This document shows positions 35,696-45,525 of a stretch of DNA of 51,312 nucleotides, piece by piece. Position numbers and translations under genes: made by a program. Location of the stretch: assembly GCA_027488165.1 (NCBI GenBank), contig JAIYCF010000061.1, positions 1-51,312 of the forward strand, read 5' to 3'. The notes below the pieces were generated by a model. The model was given only the letters and a program-made list of their open reading frames with translations, did no database searches and was not told the DNA's origin. The first letter of the stretch is position 1, and every line of letters starts with the position of its first letter. Source of the stretch: Streptomycetaceae bacterium (GTDB lineage Bacteria; Actinomycetota; Actinomycetes; Nanopelagicales; Nanopelagicaceae).

Positions 35696-36777
35696 TACTT
35701 AGCCTTCGCTTTCAAAGCTTCTTCCATCAAAGCCACGATCTTTTCGCTGGCGAGCAAATCAGATGAATTTCCTGCAGCGCTTGCTCTCTCGCTATTTCTG
35801 AGTAACCGATCTAAATGCTTTTCGATCCATTGCGGAGTGAATTCATTTTGATCAAGAATTTCGCCACGTGATTGTTCGGTTACTAATCGCGCATTAACTT
35901 TCTGTTCGCCATTTCCAATCGGAAGTGGAATAAAAAGTGCATACTTGCCGAGCGCATTTACCTCGGAGCAGGTGACTGCGCCGCTGCGTGCGATTATCAA
36001 ATCAGCGGCTAGGTATAAGCCAGCCATATCATCGATATATGAGACCGGCTTGTAACTTGGCGCGGCTTTAGGAAGTTGATTTGATTTACCAACTGCGTGC
36101 ACTAATTGTGCGCCAGCTTTTTTAAATATTGGCAGAGACTCCGCTATTACTTGATTTAACTTAACTGAGCCCTGGGAGCCAAAGAAAATTGCGATAACTG
36201 GTTCGCTAGCGTTGATGCCTAGCGCCCCTTTTGCCTTAGTGCGTGCAGATTGCCAATCGTTGCCACTCTTTTGCAGGGCGCCGGCTACGTCAGCGCGCAG
36301 AGGTAATCCCGTTATCAGCGCCTTACTCAACTTTCCAGATCTAACCGGCTGAGCAACTGCGAGATAGTTTGTGAATAGCGCACCGAGACGATTTGCTAAA
36401 CCGGGCTTGGCATTGGCTTCATGTATAACGATTGGAATAGATAAGGAGCGAGCTGCCAAATAAGCAGGTCCAGAAACATATCCCCCAAAACCAATTAAGA
36501 GATCGGCGCCTTTAAGTCCGGCGCGGGCTTCGAGAAATGCTTGAGTTAAGGTCGTGGGTGCAACAAAGAGTGAGAGCGTGATCTTGCGAGGAATAACGAC
36601 TTTAGAGATATGCGAGAGATTAAATCCAGCGGCAGGGACAAGTTGGTTTTCAAGTCCTGATTTAGTTCCTAGAAATTCAATTTGATCATTCGGATGGCTA
36701 GCGCGCCAAGTGCGAGCCACCGCTAGCGCAGGTTCAACATGGCCAGCTGTTCCACCGCCTGCAAAAACGATCTTCAT
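35695..36777 (-). CDS. murG: UDP-GlcNAc--lipid I N-acetylglucosaminyltransferase
   Basis: Makes lipid II from lipid I at the inner face of the membrane; GT-B fold, 360 residues. The N-terminal GGGTAGHVEPALA (7-19) and GFGGYVSGPAYLAA bind the lipid-linked acceptor. IFFGSQGSVKLN and the UDP-GlcNAc site ARSGAVTCSEVNALGKYALFIPLP are in the second half. ATG overlaps the ftsW stop as ATGA. Confidence 0.96.
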   Translation of the reverse strand: MKIVFAGGGTAGHVEPALAVARTWRASHPNDQIEFLGTKSGLENQLVPAAGFNLSHISKVVIPRKITLSLFVAPTTLTQAFLEARAGLKGADLLIGFGGYVSGPAYLAARSLSIPIVIHEANAKPGLANRLGALFTNYLAVAQPVRSGKLSKALITGLPLRADVAGALQKSGNDWQSARTKAKGALGINASEPVIAIFFGSQGSVKLNQVIAESLPIFKKAGAQLVHAVGKSNQLPKAAPSYKPVSYIDDMAGLYLAADLIIARSGAVTCSEVNALGKYALFIPLPIGNGEQKVNARLVTEQSRGEILDQNEFTPQWIEKHLDRLLRNSERASAAGNSSDLLASEKIVALMEEALKAKAK

Positions 36778-37949
36778 GATGTGCGTAATCTACGCCGTTC
36801 TATCGCCTTCTGGAGTTCATTAGATACTTCTGGGTCGCGAAGTGCGCTGCCAAATATGTAACCCAGTCCGATATAGAGAGAAATTAACGCTGAGCCTCCA
36901 TAAGAAACAAAGGGAAGAGTTACGCCAACAACTGGGAGCACACTTGTAGCTGAACCAATATTTAGAACAGTCTGTACCGCGATCCAGCAGCCGATTCCAG
37001 AGCCAACATATCGAGACATCGGATCCTTACAACGAAGCGCGATTTTAAATATTGAAAATATCAGCGCTGCAAGTAAAGCCAGAACTGCGAGCGTGCCCAG
37101 TAATCCGAGTTCTTCACCAATTACCGCAAAGATAAAGTCGGTATGTGCTTCGGCCAGGTTGCCCCATTTTTGGCGACTACCTCCTAAGCCAACACCAAAA
37201 ATTCCACCCGATGCTAATCCGAGCAAACTATGTGCTGGTTGCCAACCTGCGTTTTTATATTGATCTGCTGCGAATGGATCAAGTACTACAAGAAATCTAG
37301 CTGCGCGATAACCAGCGGTTGCAATCAGCGCTGCCAGGACTACTGCTCCAGCCGCAACCAGTGAGCCGAGTAAGCGAAGTTCCACACCTGATACAAAGAG
37401 CAGTCCGCCAAGTATCGCTGCAACGACGCATGCCGTACCAAGGTCGCGACCCAACAAGATCATAAATATGACGACCATAAACCCTGGCGCGATTAGGGCG
37501 AATACGTTGATCCGCGTCTTTCCATTCTTCTCTTGATTTGCCAACAAATAACTAGCCCAGAGAATTATGAGGAACTTAGCAATCTCACTTGGCTGCACAT
37601 CAACAAATGGCAGTGCGATCCAGTTGGTGTTTCCATTAACTGTCTTACCGACGCCCGGAATCTGTAGTACAGCAAGAATTGCAACTGAAATAAGTAAGCC
37701 AAATCTTGCTAATAGTCGCCACTGGGCTAGCGATCGTTGTGAGAGAAAGATTGCCAAAGGAATAGATAGCGCAAAGAAGAAGCCTTGCCGCAGAACGATC
37801 GCAACTGCATTGCCGCGAGTATCTAGTGAGTGGATTGAGGAGGCGGAGAAGACCATCACTAAACCAATTACCGAGAGCGCTAGCGCACTGCCAATCAAGA
37901 TATAGAAATTGTTTACTGGCTTTGCAAAGAACTTGGCCGGGGCGCTCAT
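36774..37949 (-). CDS. ftsW: septal peptidoglycan glycosyltransferase FtsW
   Basis: SEDS-family polymerase of septal glycan strands, working with the FtsI transpeptidase. The 391 residues have about ten membrane segments. Family marks include LLGRDLGTACVVAAI, VVLDPFAADQYKNAGWQ, GLGGSRQKWGNLAEAHTDFIFAVIGEELG, which carries the catalytic Asp, and LPFVSYGGSALI. A basic tail ends the protein. Between murD and murG with 4-nt overlaps on both sides. Confidence 0.96.
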   Translation of the reverse strand: MSAPAKFFAKPVNNFYILIGSALALSVIGLVMVFSASSIHSLDTRGNAVAIVLRQGFFFALSIPLAIFLSQRSLAQWRLLARFGLLISVAILAVLQIPGVGKTVNGNTNWIALPFVDVQPSEIAKFLIILWASYLLANQEKNGKTRINVFALIAPGFMVVIFMILLGRDLGTACVVAAILGGLLFVSGVELRLLGSLVAAGAVVLAALIATAGYRAARFLVVLDPFAADQYKNAGWQPAHSLLGLASGGIFGVGLGGSRQKWGNLAEAHTDFIFAVIGEELGLLGTLAVLALLAALIFSIFKIALRCKDPMSRYVGSGIGCWIAVQTVLNIGSATSVLPVVGVTLPFVSYGGSALISLYIGLGYIFGSALRDPEVSNELQKAIERRRLRTS

Positions 37950-39331
37950 TGGACTACTTTCTTAACCGCTGCTGCAAACCTATCTCCGCGATCGGAGTAG
38001 GAGATGAACTGATCCATTGATGCGCAAGCAGGGGCGAGTAAAACTCGGTCCCCTTCTTTAGCTCGTTCAGCGGCAGCCTTAACGACAGCCTCCATCAGTG
38101 AATTATCTGTTCCGCCTCGCTGATATGTACTTGGCGCATCGACATATACGATTTCAATTTCTGGTGCTTGCGAACGCAGTTCATCAGCAATTAGCTCGCG
38201 ATCGGTACCAATAAGAATTGCCACTTTAATTCGTGATTTGCATTTAGCGATAAGTTCGCGCATCTCAGAACCCTTAGCTAAACCGCCTGCGATCCAGATT
38301 GAAGATAGCGAAGAGTTAAGCGATGCAGCAGTCGCGTGTGGGTTTGTCGCCTTTGAATCATTTACCCAAGAGACTCCATTTATACTCGCTACCTCTTCGA
38401 TGCGATGTCTACCTAGTGAAAAATTTTGAAGTGCAGTGCGAACTGCTTCAGGCGCTACTCCTAAGGCACGAACCAACCCAGCGGCCGCTAAAGCATTGGC
38501 CACGTTATGCGGAACCGTCGGCTTAACATCAACAATCTCGGCAAGCATCGCAGCTTCCTGCGGATCGCTAACGAAAGCGCGATCTACCAATAGATCTTCA
38601 ACGATTCCCATCTCACCTGGTGCGGGGGTATCGAGCGAGAAGAAGACTTTGCGCCCTTGCCAATGCGCTGCTTGATTTACAACTTCGAGATCAGCCGAGT
38701 TAAAGATTCCGGTAGACGTGCGATCTAGAATTGAACCTTTAACGCGCGCGTACTCAGCGAAACTGCCGTGCCAATCAAGATGATCCTCAGCGATATTTAA
38801 AATTGCTGCTGCCACAAAACTTGCTTCCTTTAACCAGTGAAGCTGGAAAGATGAGAGTTCAAGTACGAGTACTTCGTATTTCTCGCTGCTCTCTACGCTT
38901 TCAATCACCGTGGTGCCGACATTTCCGCAAGCGATCGCAGAAACACCACCTGCCCGTAGCATCGCAGCTGCCATTTCGACCGTTGTTGTCTTTCCGTTAG
39001 TTCCAGTTAAGGCAATCCACTTTTGTCCCGGAACTAGTTCTGCCCGAAAAGACCACGCCAAATCAATCTCATTTAATAGACGGATCCCGGCTGCTTGCGC
39101 TTTAACAATTAACGGATGGGTCTCTTTCCAACCTGGAGAAATGACTAGAAAAGAGAAATTCTCAACTGATATTTGATCTGTTTTGGAAACGGAAAAGCCA
39201 TCAACTGATTCAACTTGATCATCCGCAAAGAGAATTGATCCGCCTTTAGCGTTGAGTGATCTGGCAACAGCTATTCCAGTTACTCCAGCGCCGAGGATTA
39301 AAACCTTTTCTCCAGATAAGTTAAGAGCCAT
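37946..39331 (-). CDS. murD: UDP-N-acetylmuramoylalanine--D-glutamate ligase
   Basis: Adds D-Glu to UDP-MurNAc-L-Ala. The 461 residues have a Rossmann-like N-terminus (VLILGAGVTGIAVAR), P-loop ALTGTNGKTTTVEM (about 108-121), LNIAEDHLDWHGSF, and GRHRIEEVASINGVSWVNDSKATNPHA in the middle domain. It begins 12 nt after mraY and overlaps ftsW by 4 nt. Confidence 0.96.
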   Translation of the reverse strand: MALNLSGEKVLILGAGVTGIAVARSLNAKGGSILFADDQVESVDGFSVSKTDQISVENFSFLVISPGWKETHPLIVKAQAAGIRLLNEIDLAWSFRAELVPGQKWIALTGTNGKTTTVEMAAAMLRAGGVSAIACGNVGTTVIESVESSEKYEVLVLELSSFQLHWLKEASFVAAAILNIAEDHLDWHGSFAEYARVKGSILDRTSTGIFNSADLEVVNQAAHWQGRKVFFSLDTPAPGEMGIVEDLLVDRAFVSDPQEAAMLAEIVDVKPTVPHNVANALAAAGLVRALGVAPEAVRTALQNFSLGRHRIEEVASINGVSWVNDSKATNPHATAASLNSSLSSIWIAGGLAKGSEMRELIAKCKSRIKVAILIGTDRELIADELRSQAPEIEIVYVDAPSTYQRGGTDNSLMEAVVKAAAERAKEGDRVLLAPACASMDQFISYSDRGDRFAAAVKKVVQ

Positions 39332-39343
39332 TTCTGTTCAGCC

Positions 39344-40402
39344 TTATGCCGTAACCCATTGCGCATAGAAGAGCCCCAAGCCAGCAGCAACGCATAGACC
39401 CGCGATGATCCAGAAGCGAAGCACAATTGTTACTTCGCCCCAACCCATTAACTCAAAGTGATGTTGCAGTGGAGCCATCTTAAAGATGCGCTTTCCACCT
39501 GTGATTTTAAAGTAAGCAACTTGCAGAATTACGGATGCGCTAATAATTACAAACAAGCCACCAAGCGGGATTAACAGCAATTCAATTCGCAGGGTTGTAG
39601 CGATTCCAGCCAAGGCGCCACCAAGAGCCAGCGAACCGGTATCTCCCATAAATATCTTTGCGGGTGAAGCATTCCACCAGAGAAAACCGGCACATGCCCC
39701 AGCCATTGCTGCAGATAAGACCGCAATATCTAGTGGATCTCGGACTAAATAACAGTTGGCTCCAGGTGAGACAGCGCAGCTCTGACCAAATTCCCAAACT
39801 CCGATCAAGATAAATGCGATGAAAGTCATTACCGCGGCGCCGGTAGCTAAACCATCTAAACCATCTGTGAGATTAACGCCGTTACTTGTTGCTGTAACCA
39901 TGATTACCACCCAGATAACGACCAAGGTAGTTCCTAAGGTAATTGAAGTATCGCGAACGGTAGATAAATTCTGCGAAATTGGAGTTAACCCATCGCGATC
40001 CGGAAAAAGAGTTCCTAGATACGCAAAGGTTGCAGCAACGACAATCTGTCCAAAAATCTTCTGCTTTGCATTTAAGCCAAGTGACTTCTGGCGAGAGACT
40101 TTTAACCAATCATCTAGGAAACCAACAAATCCGAGACCAAACATCAGACCTAGGACTAAGAGCGCCGATGTAGTAACTGCATTTCGGGAAATTGCGTGAG
40201 CAATAAAATATCCGAGGGCAGATGCGAAGATAATGATGATGCCGCCCATAGTTGGCGTCCCGCGCTTGGTGTGGTGTGAAGAAGGGCCGTCATCTCGAAT
40301 AATTTGACCGTATCCGCGGCGCGCAAGTATGCGAATTAATCCGGGAGTTCCGAAGAGAGATAAAAATAAAGCGATCGAACCAGCGATCAGAATTTCTCTC
40401 AT
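39344..40402 (-). CDS. mraY: phospho-N-acetylmuramoyl-pentapeptide-transferase
   Basis: Transfers phospho-MurNAc-pentapeptide to undecaprenyl phosphate, making lipid I; membrane protein of 352 residues and about ten segments. Signatures: DDGPSSHHTKRGTPTMGG (37-54), GFLDDWLKVSRQKSLGL with the catalytic aspartate pair, NLTDGLDGLATG, and PLQHHFELMGWGE with the active-site histidines. SD GGGGGAGAGAG upstream. It starts directly at the murF stop. Confidence 0.97.
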   Translation of the reverse strand: MREILIAGSIALFLSLFGTPGLIRILARRGYGQIIRDDGPSSHHTKRGTPTMGGIIIIFASALGYFIAHAISRNAVTTSALLVLGLMFGLGFVGFLDDWLKVSRQKSLGLNAKQKIFGQIVVAATFAYLGTLFPDRDGLTPISQNLSTVRDTSITLGTTLVVIWVVIMVTATSNGVNLTDGLDGLATGAAVMTFIAFILIGVWEFGQSCAVSPGANCYLVRDPLDIAVLSAAMAGACAGFLWWNASPAKIFMGDTGSLALGGALAGIATTLRIELLLIPLGGLFVIISASVILQVAYFKITGGKRIFKMAPLQHHFELMGWGEVTIVLRFWIIAGLCVAAGLGLFYAQWVTA

Positions 40403-41788
40403 CTAACTCTCTCCCCCGACTTCACGACAATTCCAATTTCTAGAAATTAGTTCTGCTAGTTCCTCAAACTTTTCAGCTCTAGATGCTTTTACTAGAACTA
40501 CATCTCCCTGACTCATCTGATTTACTAAATCCGCTGCCAACTCCTTAGAGTCAAATAAATGCACCGTCATGGCGCCAGAGCCGCTTATCTGAGCGGCATA
40601 CTCTGGGGCACCGACGCAGACGAGATGATCAATTCCTAACTCTGAGGCAAGGGTGCCAAGTCGTGAATGGTGTTGCAGTGATGACGCGCCGAGTTCATGC
40701 ATCTTTCCCAAGAAAGCCCATGATTGGCCGCCACGTTCTTGGGCAAAGAGCACCAAAGTACGTAGCGCTGCCTCGGCCGACTCAGGACTTGAATTGTAAG
40801 AATCATTAATCAGTACTAAGCCATCTAACTCTGAGATCTCCATTCGCCACTTGCTATTTAGTTCGGCGGTAGAAAGAGCGCTAGCAATTAGATCGACTGA
40901 AATGTTTAAGTTAGTTGCTATCGCAGCCGCGGCAAGTGCGTTCGCTACCTGATGGATTCCAATAATTCTTAAGGCAACCGAAGCGCGACCTGCTGGAGTT
41001 ACTAAATCAAAATGCGGGCGGCCTTCGCGAATTTCAATATCAGTGGCGCGCACATCAGAGCTAGTTGTCTCCCCAAATGTCACTGTTGTTCCATTGTGCA
41101 AGGAAGCCATGGCAGGTGTGTACTTATCGTATTGACCGAGCACGGATATAGCGGAATCTTGTAGTGACGAGATCATTTCAGATTTAGCTTTGGCAACCAA
41201 TTCTTCAGAACCAAATTCGCCAACGTGTGCGGTGCCAACTCGGAGAACGACTCCGATATCTGGTGTAGCCATCTTGCACAACTTTGCGATGTCGCCAACG
41301 TGGCGCGCTCCCATCTCCAAAATGCAGAACCTGGTCTTCTCATCACATTGCAATAAGGTAATTGGAGCACCTAGTTCGTTATTAAAGTTTCCGGCCGGGG
41401 CTACGGTAGGTGCGACGGTCTCCAAGATCTGACGGAGTAAATCTTTCGTTGTCGTCTTTCCTTGCGAACCGGTTAGCGCAACAACTTTAAGTTCAGGTAG
41501 AGCCAGGCGAACGTGAGATGCCAGAGAGTTAAGCGCAGTAAGAACATCCTTTACAACTATGCAGCGTTCGGGAACTTCTCTTGTGACAAGAGCGATGACC
41601 GCTCCGTGGGCAAAGGCATCTGAAACAAAGTTATGGCCATCGGTTTTTTCACCAAGTAGAGCGAGAAAGATTGACCCGTTAGTTGCTTGGCTAGAGTTAA
41701 AGGCTGGCGCTGCGGTAACGGTGATATCACTGCCGATTAGTTCTCCACCAACGATCTTGGCAATCTCGGATGCCTGTAATGCAATCAT
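40403..41788 (-). CDS. murF: UDP-N-acetylmuramoyl-tripeptide--D-alanyl-D-alanine ligase
   Basis: Completes the cytoplasmic pentapeptide precursor by adding D-Ala-D-Ala. The 461 residues contain P-loop TGSQGKTTT (106-114), APAGNFNNELGAPITLL, ILEMGARHVGDIAKLC and LINDSYNSSPESAEAAL. The start overlaps murE as ATGA; it abuts mraY. Confidence 0.96.
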   Translation of the reverse strand: MIALQASEIAKIVGGELIGSDITVTAAPAFNSSQATNGSIFLALLGEKTDGHNFVSDAFAHGAVIALVTREVPERCIVVKDVLTALNSLASHVRLALPELKVVALTGSQGKTTTKDLLRQILETVAPTVAPAGNFNNELGAPITLLQCDEKTRFCILEMGARHVGDIAKLCKMATPDIGVVLRVGTAHVGEFGSEELVAKAKSEMISSLQDSAISVLGQYDKYTPAMASLHNGTTVTFGETTSSDVRATDIEIREGRPHFDLVTPAGRASVALRIIGIHQVANALAAAAIATNLNISVDLIASALSTAELNSKWRMEISELDGLVLINDSYNSSPESAEAALRTLVLFAQERGGQSWAFLGKMHELGASSLQHHSRLGTLASELGIDHLVCVGAPEYAAQISGSGAMTVHLFDSKELAADLVNQMSQGDVVLVKASRAEKFEELAELISRNWNCREVGGES

Positions 41789-43278
41789 TTCAAACCTGCA
41801 ATCGCTGCTGCCAGAACTTTACGATCGTCGAATTCTAATTTCTTTCCATTGATCTCTTGTCCAATTTCGTGGCCCTTGCCCAAGATCGCAATCGTGTCGC
41901 CTTGCGATGCCAGAGATACGGCGTACTCGATCGCGCTCTTGCGATCTTCAATTATTCTGGCCGGCTCAGAAACTTTTAAGTTACCAACCATATCTTTGAG
42001 AATTTGTGCTGGGTTCTCTGAGCGCGGATTATCGCTGGTGAAGATTGCGATATCGCAACCTTGAAGCAGCGCTTGTCCCATTAATGGACGCTTTGTGGCA
42101 TCTCGATCTCCACCACAGCCAAGCACTGCAATAACTTTCCCAGTTGTAAATTCACGAATTGATTCGAGCACGTTAGAGACCGCATCAGGTGTATGCGCAT
42201 AATCAACAAAGGCCGAGTAATTCTGGCCCACATTTACCTCTTCTAGTCGACCTGCGGCGCCAGATAGCCCCGGAAGCACAGCTGCAATATCAATTGGATC
42301 GACCCCTGATTCGACAGCAATTGCAACAGCCATCAAGAGGTTATCTAAGTTATAGCCGCCGCGAAGTTTGGTTGAAGATTCAATAAGAATTCCACCTGAA
42401 CCGCGGATTTTAAAGTGAACTTGTTTTCCGGAACTATCAATTTCAGCAAAGTGCCAATTAGCTTGCGTATTAAATTTAGATAGAGAGATCACCGGAAGTT
42501 CAGTTTTATCAGCCAAGCGCGCGCCATATTCAGTATCAATATTGATAACCGCTTGATCTGCAAAATCATAGGTGAAGAGTCTGGCTTTTGCGGCAAAGTA
42601 ACTCTCGATATCGCCATGAAAATCTAAATGATCTTGCGTTAAATTTGTAAAACCTACATAAGCAAAGTGTGCGCCTTGCATGCGATGTAGAACCATGGCA
42701 TGGCTCGAGACTTCCATAACTAGATGACGCATATGTCGCTCACGCATTACCGCCGAAAGCGCTTGTAAGTCAGTTGCCTCAGGCGTTGTGCGCGAACTAT
42801 CAATGGCATCTTTTCCGATACGAGTTTCAATAGTTCCGATTAATCCGCAATCACGACCTGCTGCTTGAAATATTTGATAAATCAACGTCGAAACCGTGGT
42901 CTTGCCATTGGTGCCGGTGATACCAACACTTGCGAGATCTCGCATTGGTTCGTTGTAGAGCAGAGCAGCAATATTGCCAGCAACGCGGCGAGGATCTGCC
43001 ACAACTAGAACTGGAACTCCTTTAACCTGCGCTACACCCGCGCTATCGGTTAGAACGGCTACCGCACCTTTACTTATCGCGCTCATCGCAAACTCTGCAC
43101 CATGGCGATTGGCGCCTGGAATCGCTATAAATAGATCGCCTGGTTCTACTTGAGTATCGCTATGGGTTACTCCAGTGATTTCGATATTCGAAAGGTCGGC
43201 TTCACTTAATTCATGGGTTGCAGAGACAGCGCCAGCAACTTTCGCTAAGTTTAAATTGCTCTGGCTAAATGGGCGCAT
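41785..43278 (-). CDS. murE: UDP-MurNAc-L-Ala-D-Glu--meso-diaminopimelate ligase
   Basis: Adds the third stem-peptide residue. The 497 residues include P-loop TGTNGKTT (121-128), the carbamylated-lysine region YFAAKARLF (K231), VDYAHTPDAV and DNPR (416-419). DNPR is the family motif for meso-diaminopimelate; lysine-adding enzymes differ there. The start shares a base with the ftsI stop (TAATG) and the stop overlaps murF. Confidence 0.96.
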   Translation of the reverse strand: MRPFSQSNLNLAKVAGAVSATHELSEADLSNIEITGVTHSDTQVEPGDLFIAIPGANRHGAEFAMSAISKGAVAVLTDSAGVAQVKGVPVLVVADPRRVAGNIAALLYNEPMRDLASVGITGTNGKTTVSTLIYQIFQAAGRDCGLIGTIETRIGKDAIDSSRTTPEATDLQALSAVMRERHMRHLVMEVSSHAMVLHRMQGAHFAYVGFTNLTQDHLDFHGDIESYFAAKARLFTYDFADQAVINIDTEYGARLADKTELPVISLSKFNTQANWHFAEIDSSGKQVHFKIRGSGGILIESSTKLRGGYNLDNLLMAVAIAVESGVDPIDIAAVLPGLSGAAGRLEEVNVGQNYSAFVDYAHTPDAVSNVLESIREFTTGKVIAVLGCGGDRDATKRPLMGQALLQGCDIAIFTSDNPRSENPAQILKDMVGNLKVSEPARIIEDRKSAIEYAVSLASQGDTIAILGKGHEIGQEINGKKLEFDDRKVLAAAIAGLK

Positions 43279-45101
43279 TATCTGCTCTTTAAGCTCGCCT
43301 GGGTGGTTGTCGCTTTTGCACGGCGTTCTTGTTTGCGCAGCTCTGCTTGCGTTAGCGCGATAGGACGAACCTCCGTACCTGTTGGTGCAACATGCTCTGA
43401 CTGCAATACAAATGTCATAACCTTTTTAAATACTGGGCCACCGAGTGAACCGCCGTAATAAGCGCCCTTAGGATCTTGGATTGTCACGCTAATTACATAC
43501 TTAGGTGCATCTGCGGGAGCAAAGCCAATGAATGAAGCGGTGTATCCGCTATAGCAACCACATTCTGTGTTATAGCGTTCTGCAGTTCCAGTTTTACCAG
43601 CAACGCGGTATCCAGGGATTGCCGCACTTGGTGCAGTTCCATGGCCCGAGACAACTGATTCCATCATCAAGCGAACTTGCTGTGCAGTCTTGGCGCTTAC
43701 AACTCTTTCAGATTTGCGAGCAGCAGCTACCGTAAATTTTCCTGATGGATCACTCGTACCTGCGATAACAGTTGGCGATACCCGCACCCCATCATTTGCA
43801 ATAGTTGCAAAGATGCTGGTTGCTTGCATCGCAGTAACCGAATATCCCTGACCGAAAGCAACGGTAGGCGCTGTTGTACCTGACCATTCATTAACTGGAT
43901 GGAAGATTCCTCTAGATTCGCCAGGTAGCCCTGAACCAGTTGAGACACCAATTCCAAATTTAGTTAGGTAATCGTGAAGCTTTTCATTGGAAAGCATTTC
44001 GCCAATTTTTATTGTTCCGGTGTTTGAAGATACCGCCAAGATTCCAGCAGTAGTTAAGTGTTGAATCGGATGGCGCTCATGGTCATGGAAAGTATCTCCC
44101 CCACGCTTTAGAGAATATGGAACTGATAAGACAGTCTCGGGTGTTACCTTCTTCTCTTCCAGCGCTGCAGCCAAGGTCATGATCTTTCCTGTAGATCCTG
44201 GCTCATAAACATCTTGTACTGATGGATTTCGCATCAGTGATTGAGAAACAGTCTTGGTGTTGTTGGGATCAAATGTTGGAGCAGTTGCGTGAGCCAAGAT
44301 ATGGCCCGTCTTTGGATCCATCACGATCACTGTTCCGCTAGATGCGCGAGCTTTAGAGACGGCTTCTTGAATGGCTTGTGCCGCAACCCATTGCACATCA
44401 CGATCGATAGTTAAACGAACTGTTGTGCCTTTCTTAGCCGCAACAATTTCATTCTGTGATCCAGGGATTTCCGCACCTAAGCCACGTGCATATGAGTAAC
44501 GACCATCAGTTCCAGATATCAACGAGTTCATACTTGATTCCAGGCCGGTAGCACCAATTCCATCTTGGCGAACGAAGCCAACGAGTGAAGAAACTAGTGA
44601 TCCTGATGGATATTCGCGGATGTAGTTACGTTCTGCAAAGAAACCTAAAATTCGCTTATCAAAGTTCTCTTTAGCAAGAGCTGAATTATGGGCATCAATC
44701 GATTCGCTCAAGGTGCGCCAGATCGCCGGCTTGGCACTGCGTAGGACCATTGCATATCGCTTGGTGCCAGAGATCGCGCTCTGTACCTGCGCGACTGTCA
44801 TGCCTAGAATCGGAGCAGAAAAGTTTGCAGTTGCTGCCGCATCAGTAATAAGTGTCTGGTCAACGACGATATTTATCGCTGAGACGCTGCGGGCAAATGG
44901 GGTGCCATTTATATCTGTGATTTCACCGCGCGCGGCCGGAATGGCACGCGTTGACTCCATCTCATTGGCAGCTTTTGCCCGATAGTCGCTGGCTTGAATC
45001 GCTTGGATCTGAATCAGACGCGCGGCAAAGAGTAGAAAGAAGATCAAGATAAAGACGATGAGTATGCGGATGCGCGATGCCGCCAGATTCAAATTACCCA
45101 C
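43278..45101 (-). CDS. ftsI: septal penicillin-binding transpeptidase FtsI (PBP3 class)
   Basis: Crosslinks septal peptidoglycan; class B penicillin-binding protein. One N-terminal membrane segment (about 11-30), a pedestal domain (32-230) and a transpeptidase domain with S303-TGK306, SSN (358-360) and KTG (503-505). The GTG at 45101 was chosen because GGAG lies 9 nt upstream and the overlap with ftsL is 8 nt; ATGs at 45110 and 45116 are alternatives. Product 607 aa. No PASTA domains. A CGC-containing loop (NTECGCYSGY) follows the KTG motif. Confidence 0.95.
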   Translation of the reverse strand: MGNLNLAASRIRILIVFILIFFLLFAARLIQIQAIQASDYRAKAANEMESTRAIPAARGEITDINGTPFARSVSAINIVVDQTLITDAAATANFSAPILGMTVAQVQSAISGTKRYAMVLRSAKPAIWRTLSESIDAHNSALAKENFDKRILGFFAERNYIREYPSGSLVSSLVGFVRQDGIGATGLESSMNSLISGTDGRYSYARGLGAEIPGSQNEIVAAKKGTTVRLTIDRDVQWVAAQAIQEAVSKARASSGTVIVMDPKTGHILAHATAPTFDPNNTKTVSQSLMRNPSVQDVYEPGSTGKIMTLAAALEEKKVTPETVLSVPYSLKRGGDTFHDHERHPIQHLTTAGILAVSSNTGTIKIGEMLSNEKLHDYLTKFGIGVSTGSGLPGESRGIFHPVNEWSGTTAPTVAFGQGYSVTAMQATSIFATIANDGVRVSPTVIAGTSDPSGKFTVAAARKSERVVSAKTAQQVRLMMESVVSGHGTAPSAAIPGYRVAGKTGTAERYNTECGCYSGYTASFIGFAPADAPKYVISVTIQDPKGAYYGGSLGGPVFKKVMTFVLQSEHVAPTGTEVRPIALTQAELRKQERRAKATTTQASLKSR

Positions 45102-45525
45102 GGACCACATCTCCATTAGTTACATCGTTACTTACTGAATCCGCAATCGGTGCCAGGTTTAGGAATACTGGAGATTCAGAAGGTCGCATTCCTAGTTCAG
45201 CTGCTTTCTTTGCCAGGGCTTCCGGTGAAGAAGCGCGATCGATCTGGCGATTAATTGCCTCACGTTGATCAGCGACGATCTTCGCCTCGGCCTTTAACTC
45301 TGAGAGAGTAAATGCATCCTGGGCCAGCAAGATATTTACTACGAGCAACATCAGCAAACCGATACCGGCAATGGCTGATAAGAAAGTCGCGAAGAAGCGA
45401 TGAGTGGCTTGCGCGCCCTCGGAAACGTTTGGTACTAATTTTAAGAAAACTTCTGCCGACTTTTCAGAGAGCTTCTGGCGAGGAGGGCGCGGGGCGCGAG
45501 TTGCGATCGTCTGAGTAAGTGCCAT
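45094..45525 (-). CDS. ftsL: FtsL-like septum formation initiator
   Basis: Small bitopic divisome protein of 143 residues. The cytosolic part (1-46) is basic, a membrane segment spans about 47-68, a heptad-rich coiled coil about 74-112 (ELKAEAKIVADQREAINRQID), and the tail LGMRPSESPVFLNL resembles the FtsL/DivIC end region. Its place between rsmH and ftsI is the standard ftsL position. Sequence conservation in this family is low, so the name rests on architecture and location. It starts directly at the rsmH stop. Confidence 0.85.
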   Translation of the reverse strand: MALTQTIATRAPRPPRQKLSEKSAEVFLKLVPNVSEGAQATHRFFATFLSAIAGIGLLMLLVVNILLAQDAFTLSELKAEAKIVADQREAINRQIDRASSPEALAKKAAELGMRPSESPVFLNLAPIADSVSNDVTNGDVVRG